Assembly (NCBI GenBank): GCA_002917075.1
Contig: NTMA01000083.1
Coordinates: 122,971 to 186,970, forward strand
Length of the DNA stretch: 64,000 nucleotides
Source: Hawksworthiomyces lignivorus
Lineage: Eukaryota > Ascomycota > Sordariomycetes > Ophiostomatales > Ophiostomataceae
Reading direction: 5' to 3'
Within the stretch, counting starts at the first letter, position 1. The number at the start of each line of letters is the position of its first letter. The notes under the pieces are model-generated. The model saw nothing but the letters and a program-made list of their open reading frames with translations, ran no database searches and was not told where the DNA came from. Positions 12,741-24,616 of this stretch are shown piece by piece. The position numbers were made by a program, and so were the translations under genes.

Positions 12741-15034
12741 AAATATGGCTTTTGGTTTGTTTATTTGGGGTTTTACGAAATACAGCCAATGCTTATGCTG
12801 AACAGGAAACAAAAATGGGAAATGGTGGCAGAAACCACGGGGACCTTCTATGATATGATACCCATAATTGCTTATAACGAATCTAGGCATTCTCATGACA
12901 ATTCACACAGATTGACATGTTAAGAGGAAAATCACAAATATTCTTCTGGAAGTAGAGAGCATTGAGAAGTGCCATGGTGCTTTCGGTATCTAATGCTGCG
13001 GAGCAGCGACTTGGCCTCTAAATCTAGTAGAGGATCGTTGATCCTGTAGTACTGAAAGAGCCTAACAGAGACTGGGAGGAAGTGGTTAAAAAAAAAAAAA
13101 AAGGAGAAAAAAGGTAGTTAAACAGAACAGGAAGGAAAGTTCTGTTCTCTCATCCTTGTTGTCGCTAGTTTCTCCCTCCTCTTCCTCTGTCTCTGCTTCA
13201 AAATGAGTGTCATTGGGTGGTTAGTCTAGAGGTTTAGCTTCACTCACACCGCCGTTTTTCTTTATGACACATATGGAGGCCGCTCGGGAAATCATTGGAA
13301 ATACCGTTTTGTATGAATGGGGTCGTTTGCCATCATGACAACAACAAACACAACAGCGAACAAATTTTGAAGCTAAAAGACGTGGCCACTAACTAATTTG
13401 AGATGGCCGCAGAGTCAGCGGCCAAGTGCCGTTTAGCGATACGAAATGCGGCCTATGCGCTGCCAGTCAGTGGACGTCAGTGCAAGACGCGTTGTCATAC
13501 ATATCGGTCTCTTGTAAATCCGTGGCGATGTTGACAGCATTGGAGCGAATCTACAGGTTCAAAAAAAATTGAGGAGGTTGGGAAAGGAGGCAAGCTGACA
13601 TCCCATGAGGCAAACTAATCTGACGACACCTGGGTGTTGACACGGTCACGCCGAATAAAGCTCACTTGGCGAGATGAGCTGGGCTTGCAAATCTCCGTTC
13701 CCCATGACTTACATAACTCTTACCAAGGAGCAGGAATACAGGGTACAGGGTGCGGAATACAAGTTAAAAATGGCAAAGAAAAGCCCATGCGTTGTTTCGT
13801 GGTCCCTCCATGTACGGGGCATCATACAGACAGCTTTGGTCGGAAAGCCCAAATCTGGCGCACTGGAGAGACAAAAAATTAGCACAGAGAGACATGGGCC
13901 TTTAAAGGGGAGGAAGATGAGGAGCACAAAAAGCGTGGTACGCAAGATTATCCAAGATGCAGAGATTCGAAGCAAAAAGATCCACTTCCTTACGAGTAGC
14001 ACGTCAATACCTCTCCCAGCTAGGAAAGGGGCGCACAGCCGTTCCCGTTGTACGCAGCTATATATTATTGTGTACTCCGTAGCTAAGGCTAGATCTGGCT
14101 TGACAGTTGGGTGTGGTAAGGCAAGAGCTGCCAGAAGAGGCGCTACGGTGTATTTTAGCAGTGTTTACTGCGTAAATAATACAGTGCAATCGTAACCTTT
14201 TCATTTGCTGACATAGCTGTTAGACGCACTGTAACCAAGATGCTGTCAAAAGATCATAAGTCCAAAACCAGGTGGTAAAAGCAGTGCTAGACGCTTAATG
14301 TTTTTGTATTATACCACGATCACCTGTCGAGTTATTGGCAGAAAGAAAAGCAGCGTCATTCAGTTCATGTCGCGACTGCAAAAAGCTCAAATCTAGCAGA
14401 GGCCAGTGGTCGTGTCTGTGGATGCGAGGCATGTCTGCATGCCGTGTCTGCACGCCAGAAATTTGATTTGCGTGCCGAAGCACGTTCTGTGTCAGCGGGT
14501 CGGAACTAAATCAATGGCTCTCTCTGCGGTGCTGCGAACGAAATGCGCTTGCGCTGCTAGTGTGTAGCTCAAGCATAGCAAGCCTCTAGTGTATTGGCTC
14601 CACTGTCGAAAAGAGCAGTGCCATAATTAGCATGTGTAAGATACATCCGAGGAAAGGATCCGTTCTAGAGCTACTCACACTAGCATACCGGACATGCGGA
14701 GTAAGTACAGTATGGCCTGTGTGTATCGAAAAACAAATGTGACTAAGGATCAATACCTTTAGAAAAGTGTCCCATAATGTCTTCTGTTTTTACTCAGCAG
14801 AAAAAATATATAGGATAGATATCACCAGACCCCGAAATCCCGCGGGAGTTGTTGTGCTGAATCAATTGACTTGGAGGCACTTGGTACCGTGCTTGGCAGC
14901 GAGCATTTTGTTTGGTTACAAATACAGCGGATTACCCGGGCTTGCATTAGGACAAATGTACTCTCTATAGGAACGAGCGATTAATACACGCGCCGTAAAT
15001 GGGCGAAGGACAAAGCAGATAACTTTATCTAAAA
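12741..15034. other. Convergent 3' region between SCAP and KGD2
   Basis: About 2.3 kb between convergent stop codons. It contains an A15 run at about 13088-13102 and one copy of the TACTCCGTA motif at 14073-14081. Open frames are short, with no domain I recognise. I see no gene here. Confidence 0.5.
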
Positions 15035-16563
15035 CTACAGCAGCATCCGTCTAGGATCCTCAATGAACTCCTTGACCTTCACCAGGAACTGCACAGCCTC
15101 CCGCCCGTCCAGCAGCCGGTGGTCGTAGGTCAGCGCAAGATACATCATGGGGCGGATTTCGATCTTGCCGTTGACGGCAACGGGGCGCTCCTTGATGGCG
15201 TGCAGGCCCAGGACGGCCGTTTGCGGCAGGTTGATAATGGGCGTGCCCATGAGCGAGCCAAAGACGCCGCCGTTGCTGATGGTGAAGGTACCGCCGGCCA
15301 TATCCTCGATGGTGAGCCTGCCGTCGCGGGCCTAAATTTCATCCACGTGTTAGCGCGTCTACGTAAGAGAAAGGTAGGACGTGAATGTCCAATATAGGGC
15401 CGTAGAGACGAGGGGACTTGCCTTCTTGCCCAGGTCGGCAATCGACTTCTCAATGGTTACAAGGTCCATGCTCTCGACATTGCGGACAACGGGTGTCACC
15501 AGGCCCTTCTCGGTAGCAACAGCCACGCTCACATCGACGTAGTCGCGGTAGACGATCGTGTCGCCGCCGTTGGGTCCCTCAATGGACGCATTGACGGCCG
15601 GCAGATCCCGCATCGCCAGGACGCACGCACGGGTGAAGGCGCTCATGAAGCCGAGCTTCACGCCGGTCTTCTTGAGAATATCATCCTTGTACAGCTTGCG
15701 GAACTCGACCAGCGAAGACATGTCGACCTCGTTGAAGGTTGTCAGAGATGCGGCCGTGTTCTGCGACTGCTTGAGGCGCTCGGCAATCCGGAGACGCATG
15801 CGGTTCATTTTCACCTAGGTACAAGAAAAGGCCGCATAAGCCAAACATTTCTTCCTTCCACAGACATGGGCACCTGGCAGCGTGGTGTGGGGTCTGGAAC
15901 TTACTCTGCGCTCCTCGCGGTCGCCAAGAACGGGTGCAGACGAGACTGGTTCCGACTTAGCCGGTTTTGGCGCCGCAGGCTTGCTCTCTTCCTTGGGGGG
16001 CTCGGGTTTGCTCTCCACCTTTGGCGGCTCTGGTTTTGTCTCGGCTTCGGGTGTCGCAGCAGGCGCGGCGGGGGTGGCCTCGGAAGCAGGAGCCTCGGCC
16101 TTCTCGGCTGGGGCAGAGCCCTCAGCGCCGACTTCTATGCGGAGGAGGTCCTGGCCGACGAGGACGGTGTCCTCCTCGTTGACCAGCAGCTCCTTGATAA
16201 CACCAGCTTCTGGCGCGTTCACGGATACGTCAATCTACCATCACAGCCACCGCATCATGTCAGCTGAGCAGCCCTCTCTACAACGGGCGGGATGGATTTC
16301 GGGACAAGCAGCAAAAGGCGCACCTTGTCTGTCTCGATCGTCGCAATCTCCTCGTCCAGCTCGACGCGGTCGCCAACCTGCTTGGAGAACTGCTTGAGCG
16401 TGCCCTCGGTGATGGACTCGGCCATCGTCGGCACCTTGACCACGATGTCGGCATAGTTGCGCACATGCTGGAACATCAGAGGAAGCGGAGCATGGCGGAG
16501 CGGCTGCTGTGACCGGCAAAGCGCGGCTGATCGGGCGACCTGGAGAAAGCGTCGGGAGAGCAT
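15035..16563 (-). CDS. kgd2: Dihydrolipoyllysine-residue succinyltransferase, E2 of 2-oxoglutarate dehydrogenase
   Basis: Four exons (minus): 16563-16324, 16234-15905, 15814-15422 and 15331-15035; total 419 aa. A Ser/Arg/Leu-rich mitochondrial presequence (about 1-38) precedes a lipoyl domain with the lipoylated lysine K80 in ETDKIDV. A Pro/Ala/Glu/Lys linker follows (about 115-185), then the CoA-acyltransferase core with the catalytic DHRLLDG motif (H392, D396). There is no peripheral-subunit-binding domain, as usual for fungal KGD2. The enzyme transfers succinyl from lipoamide to CoA in the TCA cycle in the mitochondrial matrix. Intron 1 (16323-16235) has the weak donor GTGCGC, intron 2 (15904-15815) the ideal GTAAGT, and intron 3 a GC donor, entered separately. 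Confidence 0.97.
15332..15421 (-). other. GC-AG intron in KGD2
   Basis: The join [17 protein letters not shown] requires the donor AAG|GCAAGT at 15421 and the acceptor ATTTAG ending at 15332; a CTAAC branch-like site lies upstream of the acceptor. No GT donor nearby preserves the conserved sequence. AAG|GCAAGT is the strong consensus for GC-AG introns, which the major spliceosome handles. Confidence 0.85.
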
Positions 16564-17548
16564 TGTGAAGTCTTTGGGGGGGGAAACCGAGAGAACGAAG
16601 GAGCAAATAAACAGTAAAAAGAGAAACAGCGTGCAAGAGCAACTGTGGGAAATCGAATTGACACAGTTCTGAGACCGTGGAAGCTAGGAGACAGAGGATG
16701 CGGAAAGTAAGGGACGTTCCGGATGGAGCAGGGGGATGAGAAAAATAAATAAATTTTGCAGAGATCCAGCTCATCTGGCAGCATTAGGTAATTATCATCA
16801 CGTGGGTACAGGGGGGATACGCAGCCGGCCATTCACCATGCACGGAGTAAGGCTTACATAAGTCGTACATACGTATCTTACAGTGCGCTGCGCATGTATA
16901 CATCCCCCTACAAAGTAGAAAATAGCTCCCCAAAAACTTGCACTGAGCTTCCAATTGCGGTACACCACCTCACCTGCGATTTGCTTGATTCTGAGAATCA
17001 GTGGATCCTGAAATGTGGGTCACGCAGAACGAGAACTTCCAGCAACACTCGTCGGGCATACTCCGTATAATACTCGTACACGGCTCTACGCTGCGACGCT
17101 AACTTTCCTTTAGCCGCTCCTCTGCCGCGGCCGCTTTCCTGCATTTCGCTTATCTGGCACAGGGCAGCTCAGGGATCCCACAGCCAAGTTCTTCGTCTGC
17201 TGGTCTGCTCTATTCGTACATTATCGGCTGCATACTTTACTACTTTCGCAGGTGCCTCTCTTCCTTCTCGTTCCATTCCCTGCCGGCGGCCCTGTCGATG
17301 CCTCGTTGCGCTCCCGTTTCCGATTTCCCTATGTCCATATTTTTGTCATTTCGCCGTTTTTCCTTCCGCTTCTTTCCTCCCTTCCGGGCATCTAACATGC
17401 TCCACCTGCCCATCGTTCTGCGCAGTTAAGGCATAGTACGACGCCCAACAGCTAGTCTGCTGCGCTCTTCCCATCTGTTTCCACAGTTTGGCTCCCCACA
17501 CTACCCCAGCCTGGAAACCAGTGCCTCATCCCAAGCTGGCGGTGTAGT
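16564..17548. other. Intergenic region upstream of KGD2
   Basis: Promoter side of KGD2 (minus) and 3' side of the SMP-like gene (minus). It holds a TACTCCGTA copy at 17059-17067 and a one-mismatch copy (CACGGAGTA) at 16841-16849. Pyrimidine-rich stretches lie at 17210-17420. No gene is supported. Confidence 0.5.
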
Positions 17549-17949
17549 TCAGTTCTTTTTCCTGTCCTTGTCTTCTCGGTCCCTCTCCGTTAATTTGCTG
17601 CCGCCGCTTTTCTGTTGGGTTTTCTGACCTCCGGTCTTGTCCATCTTTCCGGCGTCATTCGATACTGCACCTTTGTTTGCCAGCGCTGCTATTTGTGCAC
17701 GGCGTGCAAAATCATCCTTGTTTACACGCCAAGCCAAGTGGCTCGCGATTAGCCTTCCGCTTTTCTGAATACAAGTCCAACTCCTTCTTTGGATAAGGAC
17801 AATATCAAGTTTCATACTTTGTCACCTCTAGCCTTTCTGATTCTCGCAGCTGCGGCTTCGTCCATCTTGCCCTTCCCCATCTTGTCAGACTGCGCGTAGC
17901 TTTCGTGAGCGTAGGGGTCAGCAGTTGCGTGAACGAAGAAGATGATCAT
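17549..17949 (-). CDS. Small SMP-domain-like protein
   Basis: Two exons (minus): 17949-17818 and 17716-17549, 99 aa if translation starts at 17949; the intron has donor GTATGA and acceptor AACAAG. The core reads DKMGKGKMDEAAAARIRKA, GDKDDFARRAQIAALANK, resembling the 'seed maturation protein' (SMP) repeat (A-R-I-x-x-A .. F-A-x-R-A-Q-x-A) found in small fungal stress-associated proteins. The C-terminus is a charged, Lys/Asp-rich tail ending REDKDRKKN. The start is uncertain: the first residues, MIIFFVHATADP, look unlike the family, and translation could begin at MGKGKMDE (ATG at 17880, about 77 aa) or in an upstream exon. Function unknown; a role in dormancy or stress would be inference from the domain alone. 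Confidence 0.6.
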
Positions 17950-18863
17950 CTGCTCTATAATCGGAAGGTCGTCTGATGTTGATGTGAGGTTGTTGACGTA
18001 GAACGTGATGGAGACAGAGCAGTTCTAGATAAAGATTGTTTCTCTAGCAGAGTGAGCCCAGCTCTGACACTATGACCGTCGAAGGAAATCGAATACTGAT
18101 CGTGGGATCCTAATGTTTTAAAGCATTACGCAAGTACTCTCATACGCCCAGCTGCTTGCAACACCTGTTATATCCTTCTAAGCCCCGAATTTGACATGGG
18201 TGTACAAAGCCTGCCATCCACCCTGTAGCATATACAGATAGTCCGACAGGCGTTGTGCTTCAGAAAAAAAAGTAAGCACAAGAAACCCTCTCTTGCGTCG
18301 GTGCTTTTGATAGAGATCGGGCTGCAGGAAAGCGTGCCGTCCTGCTTGCTACAAAAGGAGGCTAACCGGGTTTGCCATCTTAGTTTGAGTTCTGCATGTT
18401 TCAACGAAAATGACCGTAGGAGCGAGAAGCAGTAAAACAAATAGCTCAGGAAAATCAAGACGGGAAGCACGAAATAAACAAGGTACTGCTGTCGAATACA
18501 GCGAGGGTCTTCCCCGTATGCACAAGTGTGCCTGCGGTACCAATAAGATTATGTTGCCACGAGCCATGACCCGAGGGAAGGGAGCCGAGCTGATCCCAGT
18601 GTGGGGGTACGCAGACGAATGGTAATTGCCCACGTAATAGCCCCTTTCGTCCCATCCCAACTTTGTCAGCTGTTTTCTGCAGTATGTTGAAATCGTTTTG
18701 GTATTTATTCTAAGAGAGTGTCTCTTGGCAATTTATTGATAGCTATTGTGATTCTTAGCGGCGATGGCCGTGCTGCTTCTAAAGGACTTCTATGTGCCAA
18801 ATCACCTGTGGAAGCGCCGAGAATCTGCCTCGCCCAGCACGCTTTCCAAGTTTCAGTCCCGGC
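17950..18863. other. Intergenic, no gene seen
   Basis: 5' side of the SMP-like gene and following DNA. Several open frames of 60-100 codons overlap on both strands with no domain signal. Nothing else stands out. Confidence 0.45.
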
Positions 18864-19601
18864 TCAATTTTCCCTACTACCCGCTGCCAGTCTCACAGTC
18901 GAATCAATGGTTGTCTGCAGCACATTGATTGTGCAGCCCATTGCATCTCTGATGTCAGCACGTAGCACTTCCGCTGACCTCGCGTAGATGGCGTCGATAG
19001 GCGCACCTGGTCGCCATGCAGCCGAACCGCCCGCCTGCAGCAAAGATAGCGGCACCCAGGTCCCCCCCCCAGCAGGAAACGGCGCGCATGATGACCATGC
19101 CCCATTCGGAGGCCCCCCTAAACCGTTGATGGTCCACTCTCCTGGAGAGATGGTCTGACTACCTTCCAGAGTGCAAGCAAGCACTGTCGCCGGCAACTCG
19201 GACGAGCAACCGCACGCACGTAAAGGCCTCGGGCTGCGCCACGCCTTCTCATCACAATGCGCTCCTTGTCCTGTGCGTCGATCATCTTCGCTTTCGAGTG
19301 TCACATCTCTGTCGAGCCGACGGTGCCGGGTAGAGCAATTAGTCCGCCTCTCGAGGACGGAAACATTTCCGTGTGCTTGTCCGTAGGCAGCAGTTATGCG
19401 CCCTCGAGAGCATCTGGAATCAGCCCCACGCGATGATCGGCCGTCCGCGACTCGCCCGTTGGGTTTGTCGATATGTAACAAGGAGGATTCGCCGACATCC
19501 ATGGCAGATGGGAGGTTGCTTCTACGATCTGGAGCTCGACGCCTCCCAGCGTCAACAGATTGGATGACCGCCAATGGTAGACAGTAGCCTCTCGGGCACA
19601 A
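18864..19601 (-). pseudogene. Possible decayed protein-coding relic
   Basis: On the minus strand one frame is open for about 245 codons but starts only with a TTG. A second minus frame reads protein-like text such as LLTLGGVELQIVEATSHLPW, then MFPSSRGGLIALPGT and IDAQDKERIVMRRRGAARG, interrupted by in-frame TAA and TGA codons. The first frame is protein-like further on (WRPGAPIDAIYARSAEVL, DAMGCTINVLQTTID). Protein-like segments split over two frames with stops suggest a gene broken by frameshifts and nonsense mutations. I cannot name the family. It could also be chance open reading in a locally GC-richer patch. Confidence 0.3.
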
Positions 19602-21600
19602 TTCCCATGGCCCTAGCCACAGAACCTCTTTGTTGTAGTTGATTTTTCTTTGCTGCCACGGCGGTCTTGACTTGATAGCCTGCCAATAGGGGAGACTAGA
19701 GGTAAAAGAACGATCCTAGCTTGCAGTCCAGCGGCCACCTAGAAGATATTTGGCTGCTTTCATGCATCACTTGAGAATGACGTCGGTCTTGCTACGCAGT
19801 GAGCCGGTTGGCCAGCAGCCAAGGATTTTGTGTATTAGGGGCCGCCGCGATGTCATGGTTTATGCTGCCTCAAGATTTCCCATGCTTTTACGGTCATTTA
19901 TATTTGTTGTGTTGTGGGCGGCACGTGTGTTAGGAAATTCCTGTTTGTCTTGCAACATAAGCTAATCGTAGCCCTGAAACCGCGATAGACTGCTGAGACG
20001 CCTCATCTAGTGCCTTCGTCGTACAGCCACAGCTCATAGAGAAGAGATGTGTTCTTACAGCGTACTCAACTTTGGAATTTTCAGTAGTGACAAGAAATTT
20101 ATCGAAGGGTGATACGTTTATCAAAGAAGCAAGTGACATGAGAGATGTAGACTAAATTATCTTCGTCGTTGCATGGGGAATAACTGCTAGGCTAAGGCGC
20201 TCTAGGTTGTTGTGGTGAAAGGCGATCAGTGAGATTACTTTGAGGATGAATTTGTTAGCTAGAGAGCCGAACTAACGGACGTCTTGTACGTGCTATGGAT
20301 TTTCTTAGGGGGGGGTTCTGTGTTTTACAACTCTGTCATTTACGACGTGGAGGGCAAACAGAATGTTCTGTTGTGCGACGATTCCTTTTTCTGCTTTACT
20401 AACCCTAATTATTCTACGATTCCTAAGCTTTGTTATGATAGCCTTATTTATTATTGTTCTTTATTTTCCACCTCTGTTCGTTTTATGTTTCATCGCAGCA
20501 TTTGCTTGATTTCATAACACTTTGATTGTCTGCCCGGTGCTTTATTTTTCAAATGACTTATCAAACCGAGGTAATGTCATGCAGAAGGCTATACGGAATA
20601 AGCAAGCAGGCATGTGCAGCATCGCAACAGCTGTCAAGAAGCGACGACCAGGGACCAAATGTGGTCATGGCGCCGAGTTGCAGGTCTTTTTGTGAGACAG
20701 AAGCTTATCTTTTTTTTTTGTGCCGCAATTCTGCTATTGGAAAAAGGGCCACAGAACTTTTCCTCTAAACTGAGAAAACAGCGCAAATTGGAGAGTTATA
20801 TGCCTCTCAAGGTGCCGTATATGGCAATATGCCGTGAGACATTCGAAATGAGGAAGAAATGTTTCTTTTGTCTTAGTGCTGCTTGGTATTACCATTTCCC
20901 GCTTCGTTTGGGCATATTAATCCCTCGTGGCTGCGCTTTGGTCCCATTGCTCTATTTCAGCCTCGTCTGCACCACAACCTGTGACCTAAATAAAAGCCAG
21001 ACACCAATAAGTACTCACACCTCCTACCCGAAAAAAACGGATGTAAACAAAAGACGGGAAAAGCTCTGTAATACTAAGCAGACGCATACAGAGGCGACGG
21101 AGCCGGAGCCGCGCTCTATTCCTAATTCCCATCGTGAGTATCGCCCCTCTCTAGTTTTTTTCGTTTAAATGAAATCGCGGAAAAAGCGCATTCCGACAGA
21201 GACAGTTTGAATAGACGAAGCATTAGTACAGAATCTCATTGTCCTCTTCTGCAGTGCACACACATGGGTATGATATCTGTTTAACTGTCAGTTTGTCTTA
21301 CATCTGTCTACATACAAGTAAGCGAGGAGGAAAAGAAGAAACGAACGAGCCAGGGTACAGTATGTAAAAGCGTTCATGTAAGATGAGATAACCAGATAAT
21401 AAGTACGGCACAATCCGTATGGAGTACGTACTGCAAAAACCGTAGACTGGGGGGGGGGATGGATGGCGCGTCCAACCGTGTCTGTCCTTGGTGCGCCGCG
21501 CCTTGTCGTAAAAGACCTGGTTTCTTGCACCCATGCACAGGCGTTATTTACTCCATATGTACATACATTATTACTATTGTTTTCTTTTTCTGGGTTTCTC
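19602..21600. other. Intergenic, no gene seen
   Basis: Mostly low-information DNA with short overlapping open frames, some starting only with TTG. A nine-G run occurs near 21451. No RNA gene or domain recognised. Confidence 0.45.
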
Positions 21601-24600
21601 TTTCTCTTTTCGTCTAGTTCGGCCACCAATTCATACGTATCGTAATGGAACGTTCGATTACCCCTGCGCTCCTTCTTGATCCCAGCCGTCGTACCTTCCC
21701 GAAGAGCTCTTTCGTGGCTTTCGCCTTTCCGTCTGCTGCTGCTCGTTGACCTTTTCCCCTTCTCCTCTTTTTCTCTTTTCTCGCGTTTTCTATTTGTTGA
21801 TTTTCCCCTTCTCGTCTTCGTCTCACATTCCCTCGTCTCCCCATCCTCTTCGTTTTGTCCTCTTGTTTTTGGTCCTGCTTTGGCCATTGTTTAAACCTGC
21901 AGCTTTCTTGCAGCTGCATCCGCTTCTCTGCGTCCCATTCGACCGCCTCTGGGCTTTTGCTAGCCACAGACGCGACGCATTTCCCCCCTACCAACTCCAG
22001 TTGTGCCCTCTTACCATTTCCCCCTTTCCCTTTCCCTCTAAATAGCGACCCGCATTCTTGCCTTGCATCCACCAACCGGTTCGCTGGGATTTCTGCCACT
22101 GCTCTCTTGACTGTGCTGCATTGTCGCTGTAAAACATTACAATACGAGCACTCCTTGTGATCGCCCACAGAAGCTCAGCCCATGGGGATCAATCGGCGCA
22201 TCTTTCGTCTTTCGTCGCGTTGTCGCATGCTCTTCTCGCCTCTCCTGTCCTCTCCGTTCTGACTGCCCCCAATTCGGTCCTGTGCCTCATACGTCACGTC
22301 CTCTGCATCTCGCAGCTCGATAAAGTTGACGCGCTCGTGTGCAGACGACAGGAGCGTCAGCAAAAGTGGCATCGTTACCTTGCATGGCCTGAGACAGTAC
22401 ATTGGTCGTCTGCAGGTTCTGCAAGAAGGAGACAGCCGAGGCCCACTGCCTCCTCACGCTGCACCGCTACTGCAGGGTGCATCGGCTGCATTGGTGCTGT
22501 CGCTGCGTCGCCCACCCGCAAAAAATCTGCGGTGAAGTCAGCAAGGAAATTCAGACCTGGTCGCCACCCACCCGGGCCAGGCCCAAGAAACACGCCGCGC
22601 GCACGACACCACTCAAAAATTGTTGACTGTCTTGTCCAATTATCTACGGTGCCTGCGTTTCTCACCGTCGTCGCTCTCTTTTCTCTGAGCCAGCTAGCGG
22701 GACTAGCTAGATACCAAACTAGCTCAACCACGTTTGTTGTCGTTCTTGCTTGGCCTCTCCCGTCGCCCTTTGGCCATTCTGCTCTGCTGGCACGAGTGGG
22801 ACATTTTGTCCTCCTCTTGGGTTTCGCAATTGCCCAGTGAACGGCCAGTCAATCGAGGCAGACTGATAGGCCAGCCAAAGGCCTGCAAGGCTAAAGACGT
22901 TCAAACGAAATAGAAGTCCGCCAATAAAGCAGAGAGCCGAAGAAGGGCTCGAGAAATAAACCAGAAGGGCAGGCCAACAATCCAGATACAGCTGGCCGGA
23001 CTATGTCCTTGTTGGTAGACTTGGCTACGTTGTCCAATCTGTGTTGGCGGCTTCTTACCGGCGGGCGATCCCTGGATGCGACTATTGAATGGGTGTATTG
23101 AGAGGGAGCCGTTTTGACAACTCATCGTGCAGCGGAGGAGGTGGGAGAGGAAACAAGGAGGAAACTCCCTTTTTTTCAATTCGCCTACCCTCCCGCCACC
23201 GGCATACAAACGGTCCACAGCATATGCCTGCTTCTTCTTCTTCTTCCTGACTTCTTTTTATAGTCTGTCTTTCCCGCACACATCAGCACTTCCCACACAC
23301 ATCGTCACTCGTTTCCACACGCCTATATCCGGCAAAAAAATTTCTGTGTTGTCTGTCCGCATCTTGAATTTCTCTTCTTGCTCTGCCTACGTCCTCATCT
23401 CTGCAGCGGATCGCAGAGCTAGCCGCATATCTCAAGGACCTTGGCCAATGCGCTCCTCTCAACATTGGTTTGTCTGCACAATCCCCCTTTCCAGGGAAGT
23501 CTCCACAACTTGCGCTGCACGCTTCTGCACTGTAGCTGCATTTTAGACCCGCTGAAAAGAAAGAAGAAAAGAACAGTCAAAACAATAGAAGCCAAAAAAT
23601 AAGAGGAGAACCGAAGGCGCTATAGGGCAAACGCAGGGCTGTCATTCAATCACACTCGTTCATGCAGGGAAAAGGGAACAGCGTTTTAAAAAGTCAAGAC
23701 GAAAAAACAACATAAATACACACTTTCAGCAAAAAGCCCCTACCCGGAGTGCATGCGGCTCGTTTAACTCTGATTTTTGGTGCCGCTTCCCCTTTCGCAG
23801 AATCTCTTTCATACCCGCTTTCTCTCCGATTCTCGTCCTTCTTTTCCCGCTTGCTGCTCTCTTGCGCAGGCCTTGTTTACTTTGCACAACCAACTTATCC
23901 ACACTGCCAAACACCGCCTTTTTGTTTCTGGCACCACCACGAGGGTCTTTCTCTTCCAAATCCAGCGCTCGTTTCATCGCCCACTTCTCCGGTGTTCTCG
24001 ATTCGCCTGTCCACGTATCAGCACTATCGCCTTGCATTTTGCTTGGTCTCTTGTGCCCATTGGCTGCACTAATTCTCACTTTGCCGCTGTCAGCCCTCTC
24101 TAGCTATTTTCAGCAAAGGCCTCCAGTTGAACGCCTTGAGCATACGTTGTCTTTTTTTCTACACAGGCGATATTCTAGGATTTTGCATTCTCTGGCAACC
24201 TTGGAGAGGGAGTATCTTTGTCTACTTTTCAAATCGGCATCACGCACTCTATCCTCGACTTCTTCACTCGCTATGCCCATGACCGTTTCAACGACGACAA
24301 ACCTGCGTACCAGCTTTTTTTCCCATTGACGGCCGCTATCTTAGCTACATCTTATCCTTTTGAGCCCGTTCCCTTGGATCCATTTGGAGTGTCCCAAAAC
24401 CTTTTATTTGTGGCCATCTTATCCTTCGTCTTAAACTACGTTACAGTTCCATCACATCCCAGCAGAGGTACAGCCACCTCAACACGCTCATTGTTTCATA
24501 CGTCGCTTCGTAGCAAGCCTGCGCTCCAGTTGTCTACCCAACTCGGGCTCCTTGTAGACTGGAGGGTCTTGCTCACAACGCTTCATCTTAGGACATATTA

Positions 24601-24616
24601 TCAAACACCGCAAATA
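21601..24616. other. Long CT-rich upstream region of the 14-3-3-like gene
   Basis: About 3 kb of DNA with many pyrimidine tracts on the plus strand (for example 21590-21880, 23770-24000, 24120-24300). This is typical of a filamentous-fungal promoter plus a long 5' leader, possibly with leader introns. The frame of the downstream gene stays open for 133 codons before its first good ATG (from 24218), without domain content. A frame at 22157-22840 is open but not convincing as a gene. Confidence 0.4.

Noticed and set aside
20614..21168. 184-codon plus frame
   Set aside because: Starts only with TTG, no domain, poor codon bias; plausible as chance opening.
22157..22840. 227-codon plus frame upstream of the 14-3-3-like gene
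   Set aside because: TTG start, Ser/Ala/Arg-rich without domain text, competing open frames on both strands; more likely leader or promoter DNA.
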